DNA from: Afipia massiliensis
GTDB taxonomy: Bacteria > Pseudomonadota > Alphaproteobacteria > Rhizobiales > Xanthobacteraceae
DNA length: 64,000 nucleotides
Assembly (NCBI RefSeq): GCF_001006325.2
Contig: NZ_LBIA02000001.1
Coordinates: forward strand, 3,659,501 to 3,723,500
Direction: 5' to 3'
A model generated the notes under the pieces. That model had not been told where the DNA came from. It made no database searches and saw nothing but the letters and a program-made list of their open reading frames with translations. The position numbers and the translations under genes are program-made. This document shows positions 7,859 to 16,773 of the stretch, one piece after another (the stretch's first letter is position 1; each line of letters starts with the position of its first letter).

Positions 7859-8269
7859 ATGAAGCTGTTTTTCCTGCGTTTTTTCACGTGGTGGAGCGGG
7901 TCGACCTTCGGCACGCAGCTCTGGACTCGCCGATTTGGCGAACTGGTCGGACAGGACGAGGGCGGCAACACCTACTACCGTACGCGCGGCGGCAAGATCG
8001 ACCCGACACTGGGCTTCGAACGCCGCTGGGTGATCTACAACGGATATGCCGAAGCGACGCGCGTTCCACCGGCGTGGCACGGCTGGTTGCACCACACCGT
8101 GGACACGCCGCCGACCGAGATCGATTACAAGCCCCGCGAGTGGGAAAAGCCGCACCGCCCCAACATGACCGGGACGCCTGCAGCCTATCGCCCTTCGGGT
8201 TCGACGCTTGCCAGCGGCCGCCGGCCCAAGGCCACCGGTGACTATCAGCCGTGGACGCCCGGGCAGTAA
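7859..8269 (+). CDS. NADH:ubiquinone oxidoreductase subunit NDUFA12 (B17.2-like)
   Basis: A 136-residue accessory subunit of respiratory complex I, homologous to mitochondrial NDUFA12 and found in alphaproteobacteria outside the nuo operon. It contains the family core GNTYYRTRGGKIDPTLGFERRWVIYNGYAEATRVPPAWHGWLH and DTPPTEIDYKPREWEKPHRPNMTGTPAAYRP. The start ATG at 7859 gives MKLFFLRFFTWWSGSTFGT, the usual N-terminus; the frame is open further upstream, but that part is not protein-like. The gene lies 250 bases before the DUF2155 gene, a pairing often seen in this group. It acts at the cytoplasmic face of the complex I membrane-arm junction, by analogy with mitochondria. Confidence 0.93.
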   Translation: MKLFFLRFFTWWSGSTFGTQLWTRRFGELVGQDEGGNTYYRTRGGKIDPTLGFERRWVIYNGYAEATRVPPAWHGWLHHTVDTPPTEIDYKPREWEKPHRPNMTGTPAAYRPSGSTLASGRRPKATGDYQPWTPGQ

Positions 8270-8453
8270 CGCCAGCTCCAACGCCCTTAATGTAGCGCGG
8301 ACGGCCCGCCCTTTCCCCGCCGTATTCGGCGTGTTAACCGAAGACCTGCGCAAGGCCCATTATCTGTAGAATGGCGTGCAGCCGATTCGATTGAATCGCA
8401 TAATGGGGCCGGATCAGCTTAAGATCATGACCGTGATCGTTCCGACAGGTGTG

Positions 8454-8502
8454 GAGCACGATGTTTTCCGGAAACCGCTTCGCACCTCTTGGCGTCGTGC
8501 TC
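8454..8502. repeat. Palindromic intergenic repeat (GAGCACGA...TCGTGCTC)
   Basis: Perfect eight-base arms GAGCACGA/TCGTGCTC enclose a partly self-complementary core (TTTTCCGGAAACCGCTT). It resembles the roughly 45-50 base GAGCATGATC-type palindromes I recall as numerous between genes in Bradyrhizobium-group genomes. It sits 17 bases before the DUF2155 gene start. Confidence 0.65.
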
Positions 8503-8519
8503 GTGTAAAGTCGCGCAAG

Positions 8520-9428
8520 ATGTTCCGAACCATCACCACCTTTTCATTCGCAGCCTTGATCGCGACATCGCTGGTGTCGCTTGCGTCGCCCGTTCACGCG
8601 CAGATCGGCAACATCTTTTCCGACAGACCGCGGCCGCCCGCCAATATCCAGCGCGGGGAGCCGATACAGGAGCCGGAAGAAGAGGAAGTCCCTGATCTGC
8701 CGCCGCAGGGCCGCCTGCTTCCGACCCCCAACCGTCCGCCACCGGGGCAGGGCGTACCGCCGCCCGGCAACGTTCAAACACAGCCGTTGCCTCCACCGCC
8801 AGGAACGGCCGCTGCTCCAAGACAGCCCGCAGTGCCCGGACAAGGCACGCCAAACGTCGCGACCGTGCCTCCAGCCAATCCGTTGCCGGGGTTGCCGCCG
8901 GGGCAGAAACAGCCGCGCGGTGCGCCGCCGTCGCCTGCGACCTTGCAGCCGGGCGACGAGGTCGTGACGGAGCCGCCGGCGCAGAAGATCGTCAACAAGC
9001 AGGCGGTCTTTGCGGGCCTCGACAAGATCACCGGCCGCATCATCAAGTTCGATGCCGACATGGGTGAGACCGTTCAGTTCGGCGCGCTGCGCGTCAAGCC
9101 ACAGGCCTGTTACACGCGACCATCGACAGAAGCGGCCAACACCGACGCGTTCGTCGAGGTCGATGAGATCACGTTGCAGGGTGAGGTGAAGCGGATATTT
9201 TCAGGCTGGATGTTCGCGGCCAGTCCGGGTCTGCACGGCGTCGAGCACCCGATTTACGATATCTGGCTGACCGACTGCAAAGGTCCGGCAGCAACCGTTG
9301 CGCAGCAGGAGGCGCCGAAAGCCGCGCCGCCTCCGCCGCCTCAGCAGCAGCCAAAGCGTCCGGCGAAGCAGCCGGCCGTGCAGCGGCCCTTGCCGCCGCC
9401 CAATCCATTCCCGCCGTTCCAGCGATAA
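8520..9428 (+). CDS. Exported proline-rich protein with C-terminal DUF2155 domain
   Basis: A 302-residue protein. ATG at 8520 begins a clear signal peptide (MFRTITTFSFAALIATSLVS, cleavage after SPVHAQ). Residues 30-165 are proline-rich and disordered (PPPGQGVPPPGNVQTQPLPP). Residues about 170-270 form the DUF2155 domain (AVFAGLDKITGRIIKFDADM, then ALRVKPQACYTRPSTEAANTDAFVEVDE, then GWMFAASPGLHGVEHPIYDIWLTDC) with two cysteines that could form a disulfide. A proline/glutamine-rich tail follows. DUF2155 proteins are widespread in alphaproteobacteria next to NDUFA12-type genes, and their function is not established. A periplasmic location is predicted. Confidence 0.88.
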   Translation: MFRTITTFSFAALIATSLVSLASPVHAQIGNIFSDRPRPPANIQRGEPIQEPEEEEVPDLPPQGRLLPTPNRPPPGQGVPPPGNVQTQPLPPPPGTAAAPRQPAVPGQGTPNVATVPPANPLPGLPPGQKQPRGAPPSPATLQPGDEVVTEPPAQKIVNKQAVFAGLDKITGRIIKFDADMGETVQFGALRVKPQACYTRPSTEAANTDAFVEVDEITLQGEVKRIFSGWMFAASPGLHGVEHPIYDIWLTDCKGPAATVAQQEAPKAAPPPPPQQQPKRPAKQPAVQRPLPPPNPFPPFQR

Positions 9429-9443
9429 CGCCTTTCGTGCAAG

Positions 9444-10118
9444 CTAGGTTTGCGTCAGGCACGCCAGCGCTTCCGCGCCGGTGACCGGCCGGCTGGCGGG
9501 AAGCGCGAAGAAGTCGCCATGCCCGGTCACGGCTTCATCGAGCAGCATGCGATAACGCCGCCGCGGAACTTCGACAGCGCCGAAGGTGCGCAGGTGGTCC
9601 GTCACGAATTGCGTATCGAGCAGCACGAAGCCTCCGGCCAGCAGGCGGGCCACGAGATGGACGAGTGCCACCTTGGATGCGTCGCGCTCGGTGTGAAACA
9701 TGCTTTCGCCGAAGAATGCGCGGCCGAGGCTGACGCCATACAGTCCGCCCACCAGGTGATCGCCGCGCCATGCTTCGACGCTGTGGCAATGACCGATCTC
9801 GTGCAGCGACGTGTAGAGATCGCGGATGCGGCCATTGATCCAGGTGTCATCGCGGCCCCGCTGCGGCGCGGCGCAACCGGCGATGGTTTGCTTGAAAGCA
9901 GTATTGACCGTGACGCGGAAGGTGTCGGCCCGAACGGTCCGCGCCAGGCGAGATGCGACGCGAAAGCCATCAAGCGGGATAATGCCGCGCTTTTCGGGTT
10001 CAACCCAGAAAATGGTCGGGTCGTCGGCGCTTTCCGACATCGGGAAAATGCCGCAGGCATAGGCTCGCAGCAGGACACTGGGGGTAATTTCGGAAGGTGC
10101 GGTGTCGCGCGAACTCAT
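9444..10118 (-). CDS. aat: Leucyl/phenylalanyl-tRNA--protein transferase
   Basis: This enzyme transfers Leu or Phe from aminoacyl-tRNA to N-terminal Arg or Lys residues, marking proteins for ClpS/ClpAP degradation (bacterial N-end rule). Family motifs are [37 protein letters not shown], then [46 protein letters not shown] and [24 protein letters not shown] at 10118 gives 224 residues, the normal size; a start five codons earlier is possible. It is convergent with the DUF2155 gene, with 15 bases between stops, and the downstream neighbour of the two-component cluster on the same strand. Confidence 0.96.
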   Translation of the reverse strand: MSSRDTAPSEITPSVLLRAYACGIFPMSESADDPTIFWVEPEKRGIIPLDGFRVASRLARTVRADTFRVTVNTAFKQTIAGCAAPQRGRDDTWINGRIRDLYTSLHEIGHCHSVEAWRGDHLVGGLYGVSLGRAFFGESMFHTERDASKVALVHLVARLLAGGFVLLDTQFVTDHLRTFGAVEVPRRRYRMLLDEAVTGHGDFFALPASRPVTGAEALACLTQT

Positions 10119-10155
10119 GCGCAACTGTAGCAAAATGTATCCGCTTCCGCGACCG

Positions 10156-11247
10156 TCAAGCCATCCCGGGGGCGGGCTGTCGAACGTGGGTTTGGGCCGT
10201 GTTCTTCAGGTGCAAGACGATACGTGTTCCAGGATGCGCCGGGTCGCGTTCTGCCTTGGTGTCGAGCTTGATCGCCATGGCGCTGACGATGCGCTGGCCC
10301 ATGCCGGTGGATTGGGGATTCTGCTTCACTTGCAACCCGACGCCGTCGTCGGAAATCGACAACTCCAGGCCGCCGTCGCGCGATCGAAGCTCGACGTGAA
10401 TAGGGCCGGCTCCATCCGGATAAGCGTATTTGACCGCATTCATCACCAGCTCGTTGACGATGATGCCGATCGCCACCGCGCGGTCCGGGTCGATCTCAAC
10501 CGGCTCCGCCTTCAGCGTCAGCCGCGACATCCGGTTGCCTTCCGCGGAACGGCGCAGATCTTCGAGCAACGCCTCGAGATACTGATTGAGCATGACCGTC
10601 TTCAGATCCTGCGATGTGTAAAGGCGGCGATGCACCTGCGCGACGGCAGCGACGCGGCCCATTGCGTTGGTCAGCGCGGCCTTCACGTCTTCGTCGGTAC
10701 TTGAATTCGCTTGAAGATGCAGCAACGACGCGATGATCTGCAAACTGTTGCCGACGCGGTGGTTCACCTCGCGCAGCAGAACCTCGCGTTCCGCCGCCAG
10801 CGCAGCGTAGCGATCACGCGAAGCATGAACTTCCGCTTCGGCATCGTCGCGCGCCTTTCGGACCAGGGCCTGCTCCACGGCACCCCTGGCTGCCACGTCG
10901 AGTAGCGCGAGAAATTCTCCCTGTGTATCCTTCACCAGATAGTCCGAAGCGCCAGCCTTCAACGCAGTGATCGCAATCTTGCTATCCTGTGATGCGGTTA
11001 CAAAAATGACTGGCGGTGCATCGGAAATCTTCTGGATTTCAGCGAGTGTCTCGAGCCCGTCGAGGCCAGGCATGTGCTGATCGAGTGCGACCACATCGAT
11101 CCCGCCTTGCCTAATGCGTGCAAGACCGCTCGTACCATCTGAGGCGTGCTCCACGGCATATCCTTGCCGCTTCAATCCGCGCTCGACCAGCCGCGCGAGA
11201 TCGGCATCGTCGTCGATGTACAGGAGGAGTGGTGTTTCCGGTTTCAT
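10156..11247 (-). CDS. Response regulator-histidine kinase hybrid (REC-HisKA_2/HWE-HATPase)
   Basis: A 363-residue cytoplasmic signalling protein. Residues 6-120 form a receiver domain with phospho-acceptor Asp56 ([14 protein letters not shown]) and conserved Thr/Lys ([11 protein letters not shown]). A short coiled segment leads to a HisKA_2-type dimerisation domain with His163 in [19 protein letters not shown]. An HATPase follows ([14 protein letters not shown]; then ISDDGVGL and [11 protein letters not shown]). The receiver-first order suggests the kinase is controlled by phosphorylation from another kinase, probably its neighbour. It starts one base after the stop of the preceding response-regulator gene, so the three genes form one operon. 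The target is unknown. Confidence 0.93.
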   Translation of the reverse strand: MKPETPLLLYIDDDADLARLVERGLKRQGYAVEHASDGTSGLARIRQGGIDVVALDQHMPGLDGLETLAEIQKISDAPPVIFVTASQDSKIAITALKAGASDYLVKDTQGEFLALLDVAARGAVEQALVRKARDDAEAEVHASRDRYAALAAEREVLLREVNHRVGNSLQIIASLLHLQANSSTDEDVKAALTNAMGRVAAVAQVHRRLYTSQDLKTVMLNQYLEALLEDLRRSAEGNRMSRLTLKAEPVEIDPDRAVAIGIIVNELVMNAVKYAYPDGAGPIHVELRSRDGGLELSISDDGVGLQVKQNPQSTGMGQRIVSAMAIKLDTKAERDPAHPGTRIVLHLKNTAQTHVRQPAPGMA

Positions 11248-11248
11248 G

Positions 11249-11683
11249 TTAGGCGGATGGAACCTTGATGACTGAAAAGAAGAGGCCCAACTGCCGAATG
11301 GCGTTGGCGAAATTTTCGTAATTCACCGGCTTTGTGATGTAGACGTTGCAGCCGAGCTCGTAGCAGCGCTTGATTTCCTGTTCGTCGTCCGTGGTTGTTA
11401 GCACCACAACCGGCGCGCATTTGACGTGACTGTTTTCCTTTATCCGCTTGAGAATATCGATCCCGGTCATGTCGGGCAGGTTCAAGTCGAGCAAGATCAA
11501 CAGCGCCTGATCCTTATGCTCTTCGCCAGATCCATCCGTGCCGAACAGGTACTTCACCGCGTCGGTTCCGTTGGTGAATGGCACGATCTCGTTGTTGACG
11601 CCGGAACGGCGAATGTTGCGTTCGATCAGACGAGCATGACCTTCGTCATCCTCGATCATGATAATTTTGACTGGCAGACTCAT
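11249..11683 (-). CDS. Single-domain response regulator (Rcp1-like)
   Basis: A stand-alone receiver of 144 residues with acidic pair E11/D12 (MIEDDEGHARLIERNIRRSG), phospho-acceptor Asp66 (LLILLDLNLPDMTGIDILKRI), the TTT switch region and the Lys of YITKPVNYENF. The glycine-containing loop (FGTDGSGEEHKDQALL) is typical of Rcp1-type regulators that pair with CHASE or phytochrome kinases. The start ATG at 11683 follows AAGGA by eight bases and overlaps the stop of the upstream kinase gene (ATGA). With no output domain, it probably relays phosphate, either to the next protein or to a partner. Confidence 0.93.
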   Translation of the reverse strand: MSLPVKIIMIEDDEGHARLIERNIRRSGVNNEIVPFTNGTDAVKYLFGTDGSGEEHKDQALLILLDLNLPDMTGIDILKRIKENSHVKCAPVVVLTTTDDEQEIKRCYELGCNVYITKPVNYENFANAIRQLGLFFSVIKVPSA

Positions 11684-13218
11684 ACTTCTTTTCCTTGAGT
11701 TCCAAAATTCCATCGTGCGGGCAGGGTAACTGTAAAAGTACTGCCCTCGTGAAGCTCTGACGAAACATTGATGGTGCCACCCAAACGGCGCACCAGTGCG
11801 CGGACGTGGGCAAGCCCGATGCCCTGGCCCTGACGATCCTGAAGGCCCGCCCGGCGAAACAGGTCAAAAATACGGGAGTGATCTTTTGGATCGATACCGC
11901 GGCCATTATCGATGATCTCGAAGACAACGAAACCGAGCTTCTGGCGGCCCTTGATCAGGATGTCGCCTGGCGTGCCTGGCTTGAGATATTTGAGAGCATT
12001 GTCAATCAGGTTGGAGAAGATTTGTTCCAATGCAAGGCGGTCGCTGACGACACCCGGCAGCGGTTCGACGCGTATTTGCGTATTGGATTCAGATGCCTGG
12101 TGAGCAGTCGACGATATAATCGTCTCGATCAACTCTCTTGCGTCGATCTCCACGGGATGAAAATCGCGACGGCCTTCGCGGGTCAGATTGAGAATTGCCG
12201 AGATCAGTCGATCCATCTTGCCGATTGACGACTTGATAAAGCCGAGCGCTTCGGAAAAATCCTGAGAGAGCTGTTTGTCCTCTGCCTGGAGTTCCGGCGC
12301 ATCGGCGGGATTCGCATCGCCGATAGGCTCGGGAGCTACGGAGGTTATAGCTGCGGCCCGGCTGTATTTTGCGATACGGGTGAAGATGTCGGTGCGCAGC
12401 TCTTCGAGCTCGCTCGTGAAGCCCATGATGTTGACGAGCGGCGAGCGCAGGTCGTGGCTTACAATATAGGCGAAGCGCTGTATCTCTTCATTGGCTTCGC
12501 GAAGATCGGCGGTTCGCGTTTCGACGGTCGCTTCGAGATAAAGGTTGTTGTCACGCAATTGCTGCTCGGCTTCATCGCGTGCCTGCGTCGAGCGGCGCAC
12601 CAGAAAGATCGAGGCGCCGGCCAGAAGAAGCACCAGCCCTGAACCGGCTGTGGTGACAACCGCTGATAGCGTCTGGCTGCGATCCGCCGCTGCAGTTCGC
12701 AGTTGTAAAAGGCGATCTTCCTCGGCGCTCATCGCGGCGGCGACTTCAACGACGCGTTGAACGACAGCGCTGCTGCCATCGCGTAACATCGCAATGCCGC
12801 CGGGGATATCATCTCGCTTTACATAGTCGATAGCTTTCACAAATTCGGCCAGCCGCAACTCCACAGCTGTGCGTAGTTGCTTGCTGTTTTCGATTTGAGC
12901 GGGGCTGTCGGTGGTCAACTTCGCAAGTGCATCGACACTGGGCGGAATGCGTTTGACCGCCGTTTCATGCTCGGTCAAAAACTTTGGTTGGGATGTCAGC
13001 AGATAGCCGCGAGCCGCGCTTTCAGCGCGCCGGATTTCCAGCAGAACTGTCGATATCTGACTTTCAACTTCGACGGTATGAACCACCCACTTGCTGTCGT
13101 CGCGCACCCTGTTCACCAGAATGATCGACGTGATGCTGATCGCGACCAGCACCAGAAAGCCCGCGGAGAGCAGGGCAATCTGCCAGAGCGTGCGCCGACG
13201 GGCCGCGTCCTGTGTCAC
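11680..13218 (-). CDS. Membrane sensor histidine kinase with CHASE3 domain
   Basis: A 512-residue sensor kinase. Membrane segments at about 12-35 and 187-208 flank a periplasmic CHASE3 domain (VHTVEVESQISTVLLEIRRAESAARGYLLT). A coiled linker follows (YLEATVETRTADLREANEEI), then a HisKA domain with His255 (FAYIVSHDLRSPLVNIMGF). An unusually long alanine/proline-containing insertion (about 280-315) within the dimerisation helices separates this from KMDRLISAILNLTREG. The HATPase has IFSNLIDNALKYL, IDNGRGID and GQGIGLAHVRALVRRLGG. It is the first gene of a three-gene signalling operon; the ATGA overlap with the response regulator gene indicates coupling. The signal is unknown. Confidence 0.93.
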   Translation of the reverse strand: MTQDAARRRTLWQIALLSAGFLVLVAISITSIILVNRVRDDSKWVVHTVEVESQISTVLLEIRRAESAARGYLLTSQPKFLTEHETAVKRIPPSVDALAKLTTDSPAQIENSKQLRTAVELRLAEFVKAIDYVKRDDIPGGIAMLRDGSSAVVQRVVEVAAAMSAEEDRLLQLRTAAADRSQTLSAVVTTAGSGLVLLLAGASIFLVRRSTQARDEAEQQLRDNNLYLEATVETRTADLREANEEIQRFAYIVSHDLRSPLVNIMGFTSELEELRTDIFTRIAKYSRAAAITSVAPEPIGDANPADAPELQAEDKQLSQDFSEALGFIKSSIGKMDRLISAILNLTREGRRDFHPVEIDARELIETIISSTAHQASESNTQIRVEPLPGVVSDRLALEQIFSNLIDNALKYLKPGTPGDILIKGRQKLGFVVFEIIDNGRGIDPKDHSRIFDLFRRAGLQDRQGQGIGLAHVRALVRRLGGTINVSSELHEGSTFTVTLPARWNFGTQGKEV

Positions 13219-13306
13219 GTTGGCCCTGCGGAGCTGCCGGAATGGAGAAATCTATGAAATTTCAATGTGCTACCCCTGAAACCGATAAATAGCTCAGTTG
13301 CGGGAT

Positions 13307-13331
13307 CACGCGCAAATAGGAATTTAGTTCC
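13307..13331 (-). promoter_or_regulatory. Candidate EcfG-type stress promoter before the sensor-kinase operon
   Basis: On the minus strand GGAAC (13327-13331), 16 bases, then CGTG (13307-13310) resembles the general-stress sigma factor EcfG promoter (GGAAC-N16/17-CGTT) of alphaproteobacteria, lying about 90 bases upstream of the kinase start at 13218. The -35 is part of a short inverted repeat (GGTTCCA/TGGAAC), and the -10 has one mismatch, so this is a weak call. Confidence 0.35.
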
Positions 13332-13369
13332 ATCGCTGGAACCGAAATTTGGGTGCGGGCAATATCGGC

Positions 13370-14725
13370 TCAGGACGACTTGGTGTCGCCGGCTGCGAGA
13401 TAATGTTCGAGCCAGTGGATGTGGTAGTCGCCGTCGATGATGCTGGGCTCGCGCACCAGCCCGCGGAACAGCGGCAGCGTGGTTTCGACGCCGTCCACCA
13501 CCATCTCGTCCAGAGCGCGCCGTAGCCGCATCAGGCACTCGCCACGGGTCTTGCCGTGGACAATGAGCTTGCCCACCAGCGAGTCGTAATACGGCGGAAT
13601 GACATAACCCTGATACACTGCTGAATCGATCCGCACGCCCAGTCCACCGGGCGGATGGTATTGCAGTATCTTGCCCGGCGAGGGGCGGAAGGACACCGGA
13701 TTTTCGGCATTGACCCGGCATTCGATCGCGTGGCCGTTGATGACGATCTCGTCCTGCGTGCAGGGCAGATCGCCGCCGGCGGCAACACGGATCTGCTCGA
13801 TCACCAGGTCGATGCCGGTGATCATCTCGGTCACCGGATGCTCGACCTGGATGCGTGTGTTCATTTCGATGAAATAGAACTCGCCATCCTCGTAGAGGAA
13901 TTCGATGGTGCCGACGCCGAGATACTGCATCTCGCGCATCGCCTTGGCGCAGGTCTCGCCGATCTTGGCGCGCGCGGCTGCGTTCAGGATCGGTGAGGGG
14001 CCTTCTTCCCACACCTTCTGGTGACGGCGCTGGAGAGAACAATCGCGCTCGCCGAGATGGATCGCGCCGCCGCGTCCATCGCCGAGAATCTGAATCTCGA
14101 TGTGGCGAGGCTTGCCGAGATACTTTTCCAGATAGACCGATCCGTCGCCGAACGCGGCCTTGGCTTCGTTGCTGGCGGTTGATAGCGCGAGCAACAGATC
14201 AGCTTCGGTCGGAGCGACCTTCATGCCGCGTCCGCCGCCGCCGGCGGCAGCCTTCACCAGCACGGGAAACCCGATCTTCTTGGCGATGGCCATGGCATCG
14301 TCACCAGGACCAACGCCACCGTCCGAGCCGGGCACCACGGGAATGCCGAGGCGTTGCGCGGTTTTCTTAGCTTCGATCTTGTCGCCCATCAGGCGGATGT
14401 GTTCGGCCTTTGGGCCGATGAAGTGCAGATTGTGGTCGGCCAGAATTTCAGCGAACCGCGCATTTTCCGACAGGAAGCCGTAGCCCGGATGAACCGCATC
14501 GGCGCCGGTGATTTCGCACGCTGCGAGCAGCGCCGGCACGTTCAGATAACTGTCCTTGGCGGGCGGCGGTCCGATGCAGACGCTCTCGTCGGCAAGCCGG
14601 ACATGCATTGCGTTTGCATCCGCAGTCGAATGCACGGCAACAGTCGCGATGCCGAGTTCCTTGCAAGCGCGCAGCACGCGCAATGCAATCTCGCCGCGAT
14701 TGGCAATCAGGATCTTGTCGAACAT
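13370..14725 (-). CDS. accC: Acetyl-CoA carboxylase, biotin carboxylase subunit
   Basis: This subunit carboxylates the biotin carried by AccB, using ATP and bicarbonate, the first half-reaction of malonyl-CoA synthesis. The 451-residue protein begins MFDKILIANRGEIALRVLRACKELG and contains the ATP-grasp signatures VKAAAGGGGRGMKV and YLEKYLGKPRHIEIQILGDG, the catalytic region FIEMNTRIQVEHPVTEMITG and the C-terminal RMVDGVETTLP-like segment (DEMVVDGVETTLPLFRGLV). Full length, no defects. It lies 24 bases after accB in the order aroQ-accB-accC. Confidence 0.98.
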   Translation of the reverse strand: MFDKILIANRGEIALRVLRACKELGIATVAVHSTADANAMHVRLADESVCIGPPPAKDSYLNVPALLAACEITGADAVHPGYGFLSENARFAEILADHNLHFIGPKAEHIRLMGDKIEAKKTAQRLGIPVVPGSDGGVGPGDDAMAIAKKIGFPVLVKAAAGGGGRGMKVAPTEADLLLALSTASNEAKAAFGDGSVYLEKYLGKPRHIEIQILGDGRGGAIHLGERDCSLQRRHQKVWEEGPSPILNAAARAKIGETCAKAMREMQYLGVGTIEFLYEDGEFYFIEMNTRIQVEHPVTEMITGIDLVIEQIRVAAGGDLPCTQDEIVINGHAIECRVNAENPVSFRPSPGKILQYHPPGGLGVRIDSAVYQGYVIPPYYDSLVGKLIVHGKTRGECLMRLRRALDEMVVDGVETTLPLFRGLVREPSIIDGDYHIHWLEHYLAAGDTKSS

Positions 14726-14749
14726 CGCAGCGCCTGACGGTGAGAACGA

Positions 14750-15244
14750 TTATTCAATGATGACGAGCGGTTCGCCGAATTCGACGGGCTGGCCGTCTTC
14801 GACGAGGATTTGCGTGACGGTGCCGGCGCGCGTCGACGGGATCTGGTTCATCGTCTTCATCGCTTCGATGATGATGAGCGTATCGCCGACCTTGACCTTG
14901 CTGCCGACGTCGATGAACGGCTTCGCGCCAGGCTCCGACGCAAGATAGGCCGTGCCGACCATCGGCGAGGGAACCGCACCGGGATGCTTCGAGATGTCGG
15001 CGGACGTCGCCGCCGCAACAGGTGCGGATGCCGGAGCCGCCGCGACGGGCGCGGGGTGATAAGAGACGGGTGCGGCTGCCGCGATGCTGATGTTACGTGC
15101 AACCCGCAGGCGCAATCCGGCGCGCTCGATCTCGATTTCCGTGAGATTGGTTTCGTCGAGCAGCATTGCCAGCTCGCGAATGAGCTCGCGCTCGTCGGCT
15201 GGCTTTTCTTTGGGAGCAGATGGTTCTTTCGGCGAAGCGGCCAT
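14750..15244 (-). CDS. accB: Acetyl-CoA carboxylase, biotin carboxyl carrier protein
   Basis: A 164-residue carrier with a charged N-terminal helix region ([21 protein letters not shown]), an alanine/proline-rich flexible linker (about residues 55-85), and a C-terminal biotinyl domain with the target Lys130 in the motif IIEAMKTMN. It shuttles carboxybiotin from AccC to the carboxyltransferase. It lies 35 bases after aroQ and 24 bases before accC on the same strand, so it is co-transcribed. Confidence 0.97.
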   Translation of the reverse strand: MAASPKEPSAPKEKPADERELIRELAMLLDETNLTEIEIERAGLRLRVARNISIAAAAPVSYHPAPVAAAPASAPVAAATSADISKHPGAVPSPMVGTAYLASEPGAKPFIDVGSKVKVGDTLIIIEAMKTMNQIPSTRAGTVTQILVEDGQPVEFGEPLVIIE

Positions 15245-15279
15245 GTGAAATCCGGAGCTTTCTTAACTGACAAACAGGA

Positions 15280-15735
15280 TCAGGCTTTTGCCTTGGCGCC
15301 GATCTTGGCGGCGAGGCCGCTGATAGCGAGGCGATAGCCGTCAATTCCGAAGCCGCACAGCGTTGCCACGGCTGCCGATGCGACGAAGGAGTGGTGACGA
15401 AAGGGTTCGCGCGCGTAGATGTTGGATACGTGAACTTCAATCGTCGGGAGCTTGACCGCGATCAGCGCATCGTGAAGCGCGATCGAGGTATGGGAGTAAC
15501 CGCCCGCGTTGATGATGATACCGGCAGCCTTCTTGGCACCGGCCTCGTGGACGAAATCGATCAGTTCGCCCTCGCGGTTCGACTGCCGGCAATCCGCCGT
15601 GAGGCCGTAAAGGGCGGCGCTGTCGTGGCAAAGCTTTTCCACGTCGGCCAGCGTGTGATGGCCATAGGTCTCCGGCTCGCGGGTGCCGAGCAGATTGAGG
15701 TTCGGCCCGTTGAGCACGTAGATCGTCTTTGCCAT
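15280..15735 (-). CDS. aroQ: Type II 3-dehydroquinate dehydratase
   Basis: This enzyme converts 3-dehydroquinate to 3-dehydroshikimate in the shikimate pathway. The 151-residue protein starts at ATG 15735 with [20 protein letters not shown], the conserved type II N-terminus; the frame extends further upstream but is not conserved-looking there. Catalytic loop residues are present ([12 protein letters not shown] with the active-site Tyr), as are the His-containing [18 protein letters not shown] and [17 protein letters not shown]. It heads an aroQ-accB-accC run, an arrangement common in alphaproteobacteria. Confidence 0.97.
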   Translation of the reverse strand: MAKTIYVLNGPNLNLLGTREPETYGHHTLADVEKLCHDSAALYGLTADCRQSNREGELIDFVHEAGAKKAAGIIINAGGYSHTSIALHDALIAVKLPTIEVHVSNIYAREPFRHHSFVASAAVATLCGFGIDGYRLAISGLAAKIGAKAKA

Positions 15736-15968
15736 CCGAAAACCAAACCCAGCAATGTCGGCGAAATGATGCGGCGCGCGCGGCTTCGGCCGGTTTATAG
15801 GCAACATGAGGCCGGGAGGGAAGCCTGATCGGCTTCGCCGTCCCCTGCCAAATGGTTCAGAAATCACCCGAAAAGCCCGATAGAAGGCCCGGAAATCGTT
15901 GGTTAACCAATATTAACGGATATTCCCGGCGGTCTTCCGATACCCCCAGACCTATGGGCCGGTTGGGC
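15736..15968. other. Spacer between dsbA-like gene and aroQ
   Basis: Contains a perfect 12-base palindrome TTGGTTAACCAA (15899-15910) followed by a second TTAAC, and a GAAGCC-N5-GGCTTC hairpin near 15817-15835. The palindrome may be an operator for aroQ-accBC, but no matching regulator is recognised. No gene is seen. Confidence 0.4.
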
Positions 15969-16733
15969 CTAGCAGGTCGCCTTGCCGCAACGGGCCTCGG
16001 AGATTTTCTTGGCCAGGCCTGCCGCGCCGACCGCGCCGACCACGACATCTTTTCCGATCACGTAGCTTGGTGTCCCGTTGAGACCCATCTCCTCTGCGAG
16101 CTTGAAGTTCTCATTGAGCGTCGCGCTGATTTCGGGGCTGGTCATGTCCTTTTCGAGCTTGGCCATGTCGGCGCCGGCGTCCTTGGCCGCTGCCATGGCG
16201 CGGGCCTTGTCCGCCTGTCCGCGTCCGTTCAGCAGCTTCTGGTGGAAATCGAGATACTTCTTGCCGGTTGGATCCTGCATGCGGACCGCGATCCCGACCT
16301 GGGCGGCTTCGACTGAACTTGGCCCGAGCACCGGGAACTCCTTCAGCACGACGCGCAGCTTCGGATCCGATTTCATCAGCGCGAGCATGTCGACCATAGC
16401 GTGTTTGCAGTAGCCGCAATTGTAGTCGAAAAATTCGACGAAATTCACGTCGCCATCGCGGTTGCCGACAACGACGCCACGCGGCGACTTGAAAATCGTG
16501 TCCGCATTTTTCTGGACGGCGGCGCGATGCTTTTCGGCTTCTGCCACAGCCTGTCGCTTCTGCAACTCTGCGGACATCTCCTCAAGCAACTCCGGATTCG
16601 CCACGAGATAGTCCTTGATGATTTTTTGAATCTCGCTGCGTTGGGCGTCGTTAAATGACTGCGCATGCGACGCGGCAGGCAGACCCAGCACCAGTGCGAA
16701 GGCGAGGGGAGCAAGAGAGCGGAGCGAGAACAT
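15969..16733 (-). CDS. DsbA-family thiol:disulfide oxidoreductase, exported
   Basis: A periplasmic thioredoxin-fold protein of 254 residues. A signal peptide (MFSLRSLAPLAFALVLGLPA, cleavage after SHAQ) precedes an N-terminal helical extension (residues 30-75; the SEIQKIIKDYLVANPELLEEM region seen in ScsC/BdbD-like members) that can drive oligomerisation. The active site is Cys106-Gly-Tyr-Cys109 in FFDYNCGYCKHAMVDM, and the cis-Pro loop is NGTPSYVIG. Two further cysteines lie at the extreme C-terminus (ARCGKATC). It may oxidise or isomerise disulfides. It lies 40 bases downstream of the M48 protease gene on the same strand. Confidence 0.93.
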   Translation of the reverse strand: MFSLRSLAPLAFALVLGLPAASHAQSFNDAQRSEIQKIIKDYLVANPELLEEMSAELQKRQAVAEAEKHRAAVQKNADTIFKSPRGVVVGNRDGDVNFVEFFDYNCGYCKHAMVDMLALMKSDPKLRVVLKEFPVLGPSSVEAAQVGIAVRMQDPTGKKYLDFHQKLLNGRGQADKARAMAAAKDAGADMAKLEKDMTSPEISATLNENFKLAEEMGLNGTPSYVIGKDVVVGAVGAAGLAKKISEARCGKATC

Positions 16734-16773
16734 GAGTATCCCTTCGGACGGTTTGGACCGGCAACGCCGGAGT

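Noticed and set aside
15899-15916. CtrA binding site TTAA-N7-TTAA
   Set aside because: The two TTAA half-sites are six bases apart, not seven, and the downstream genes are not typical CtrA targets.
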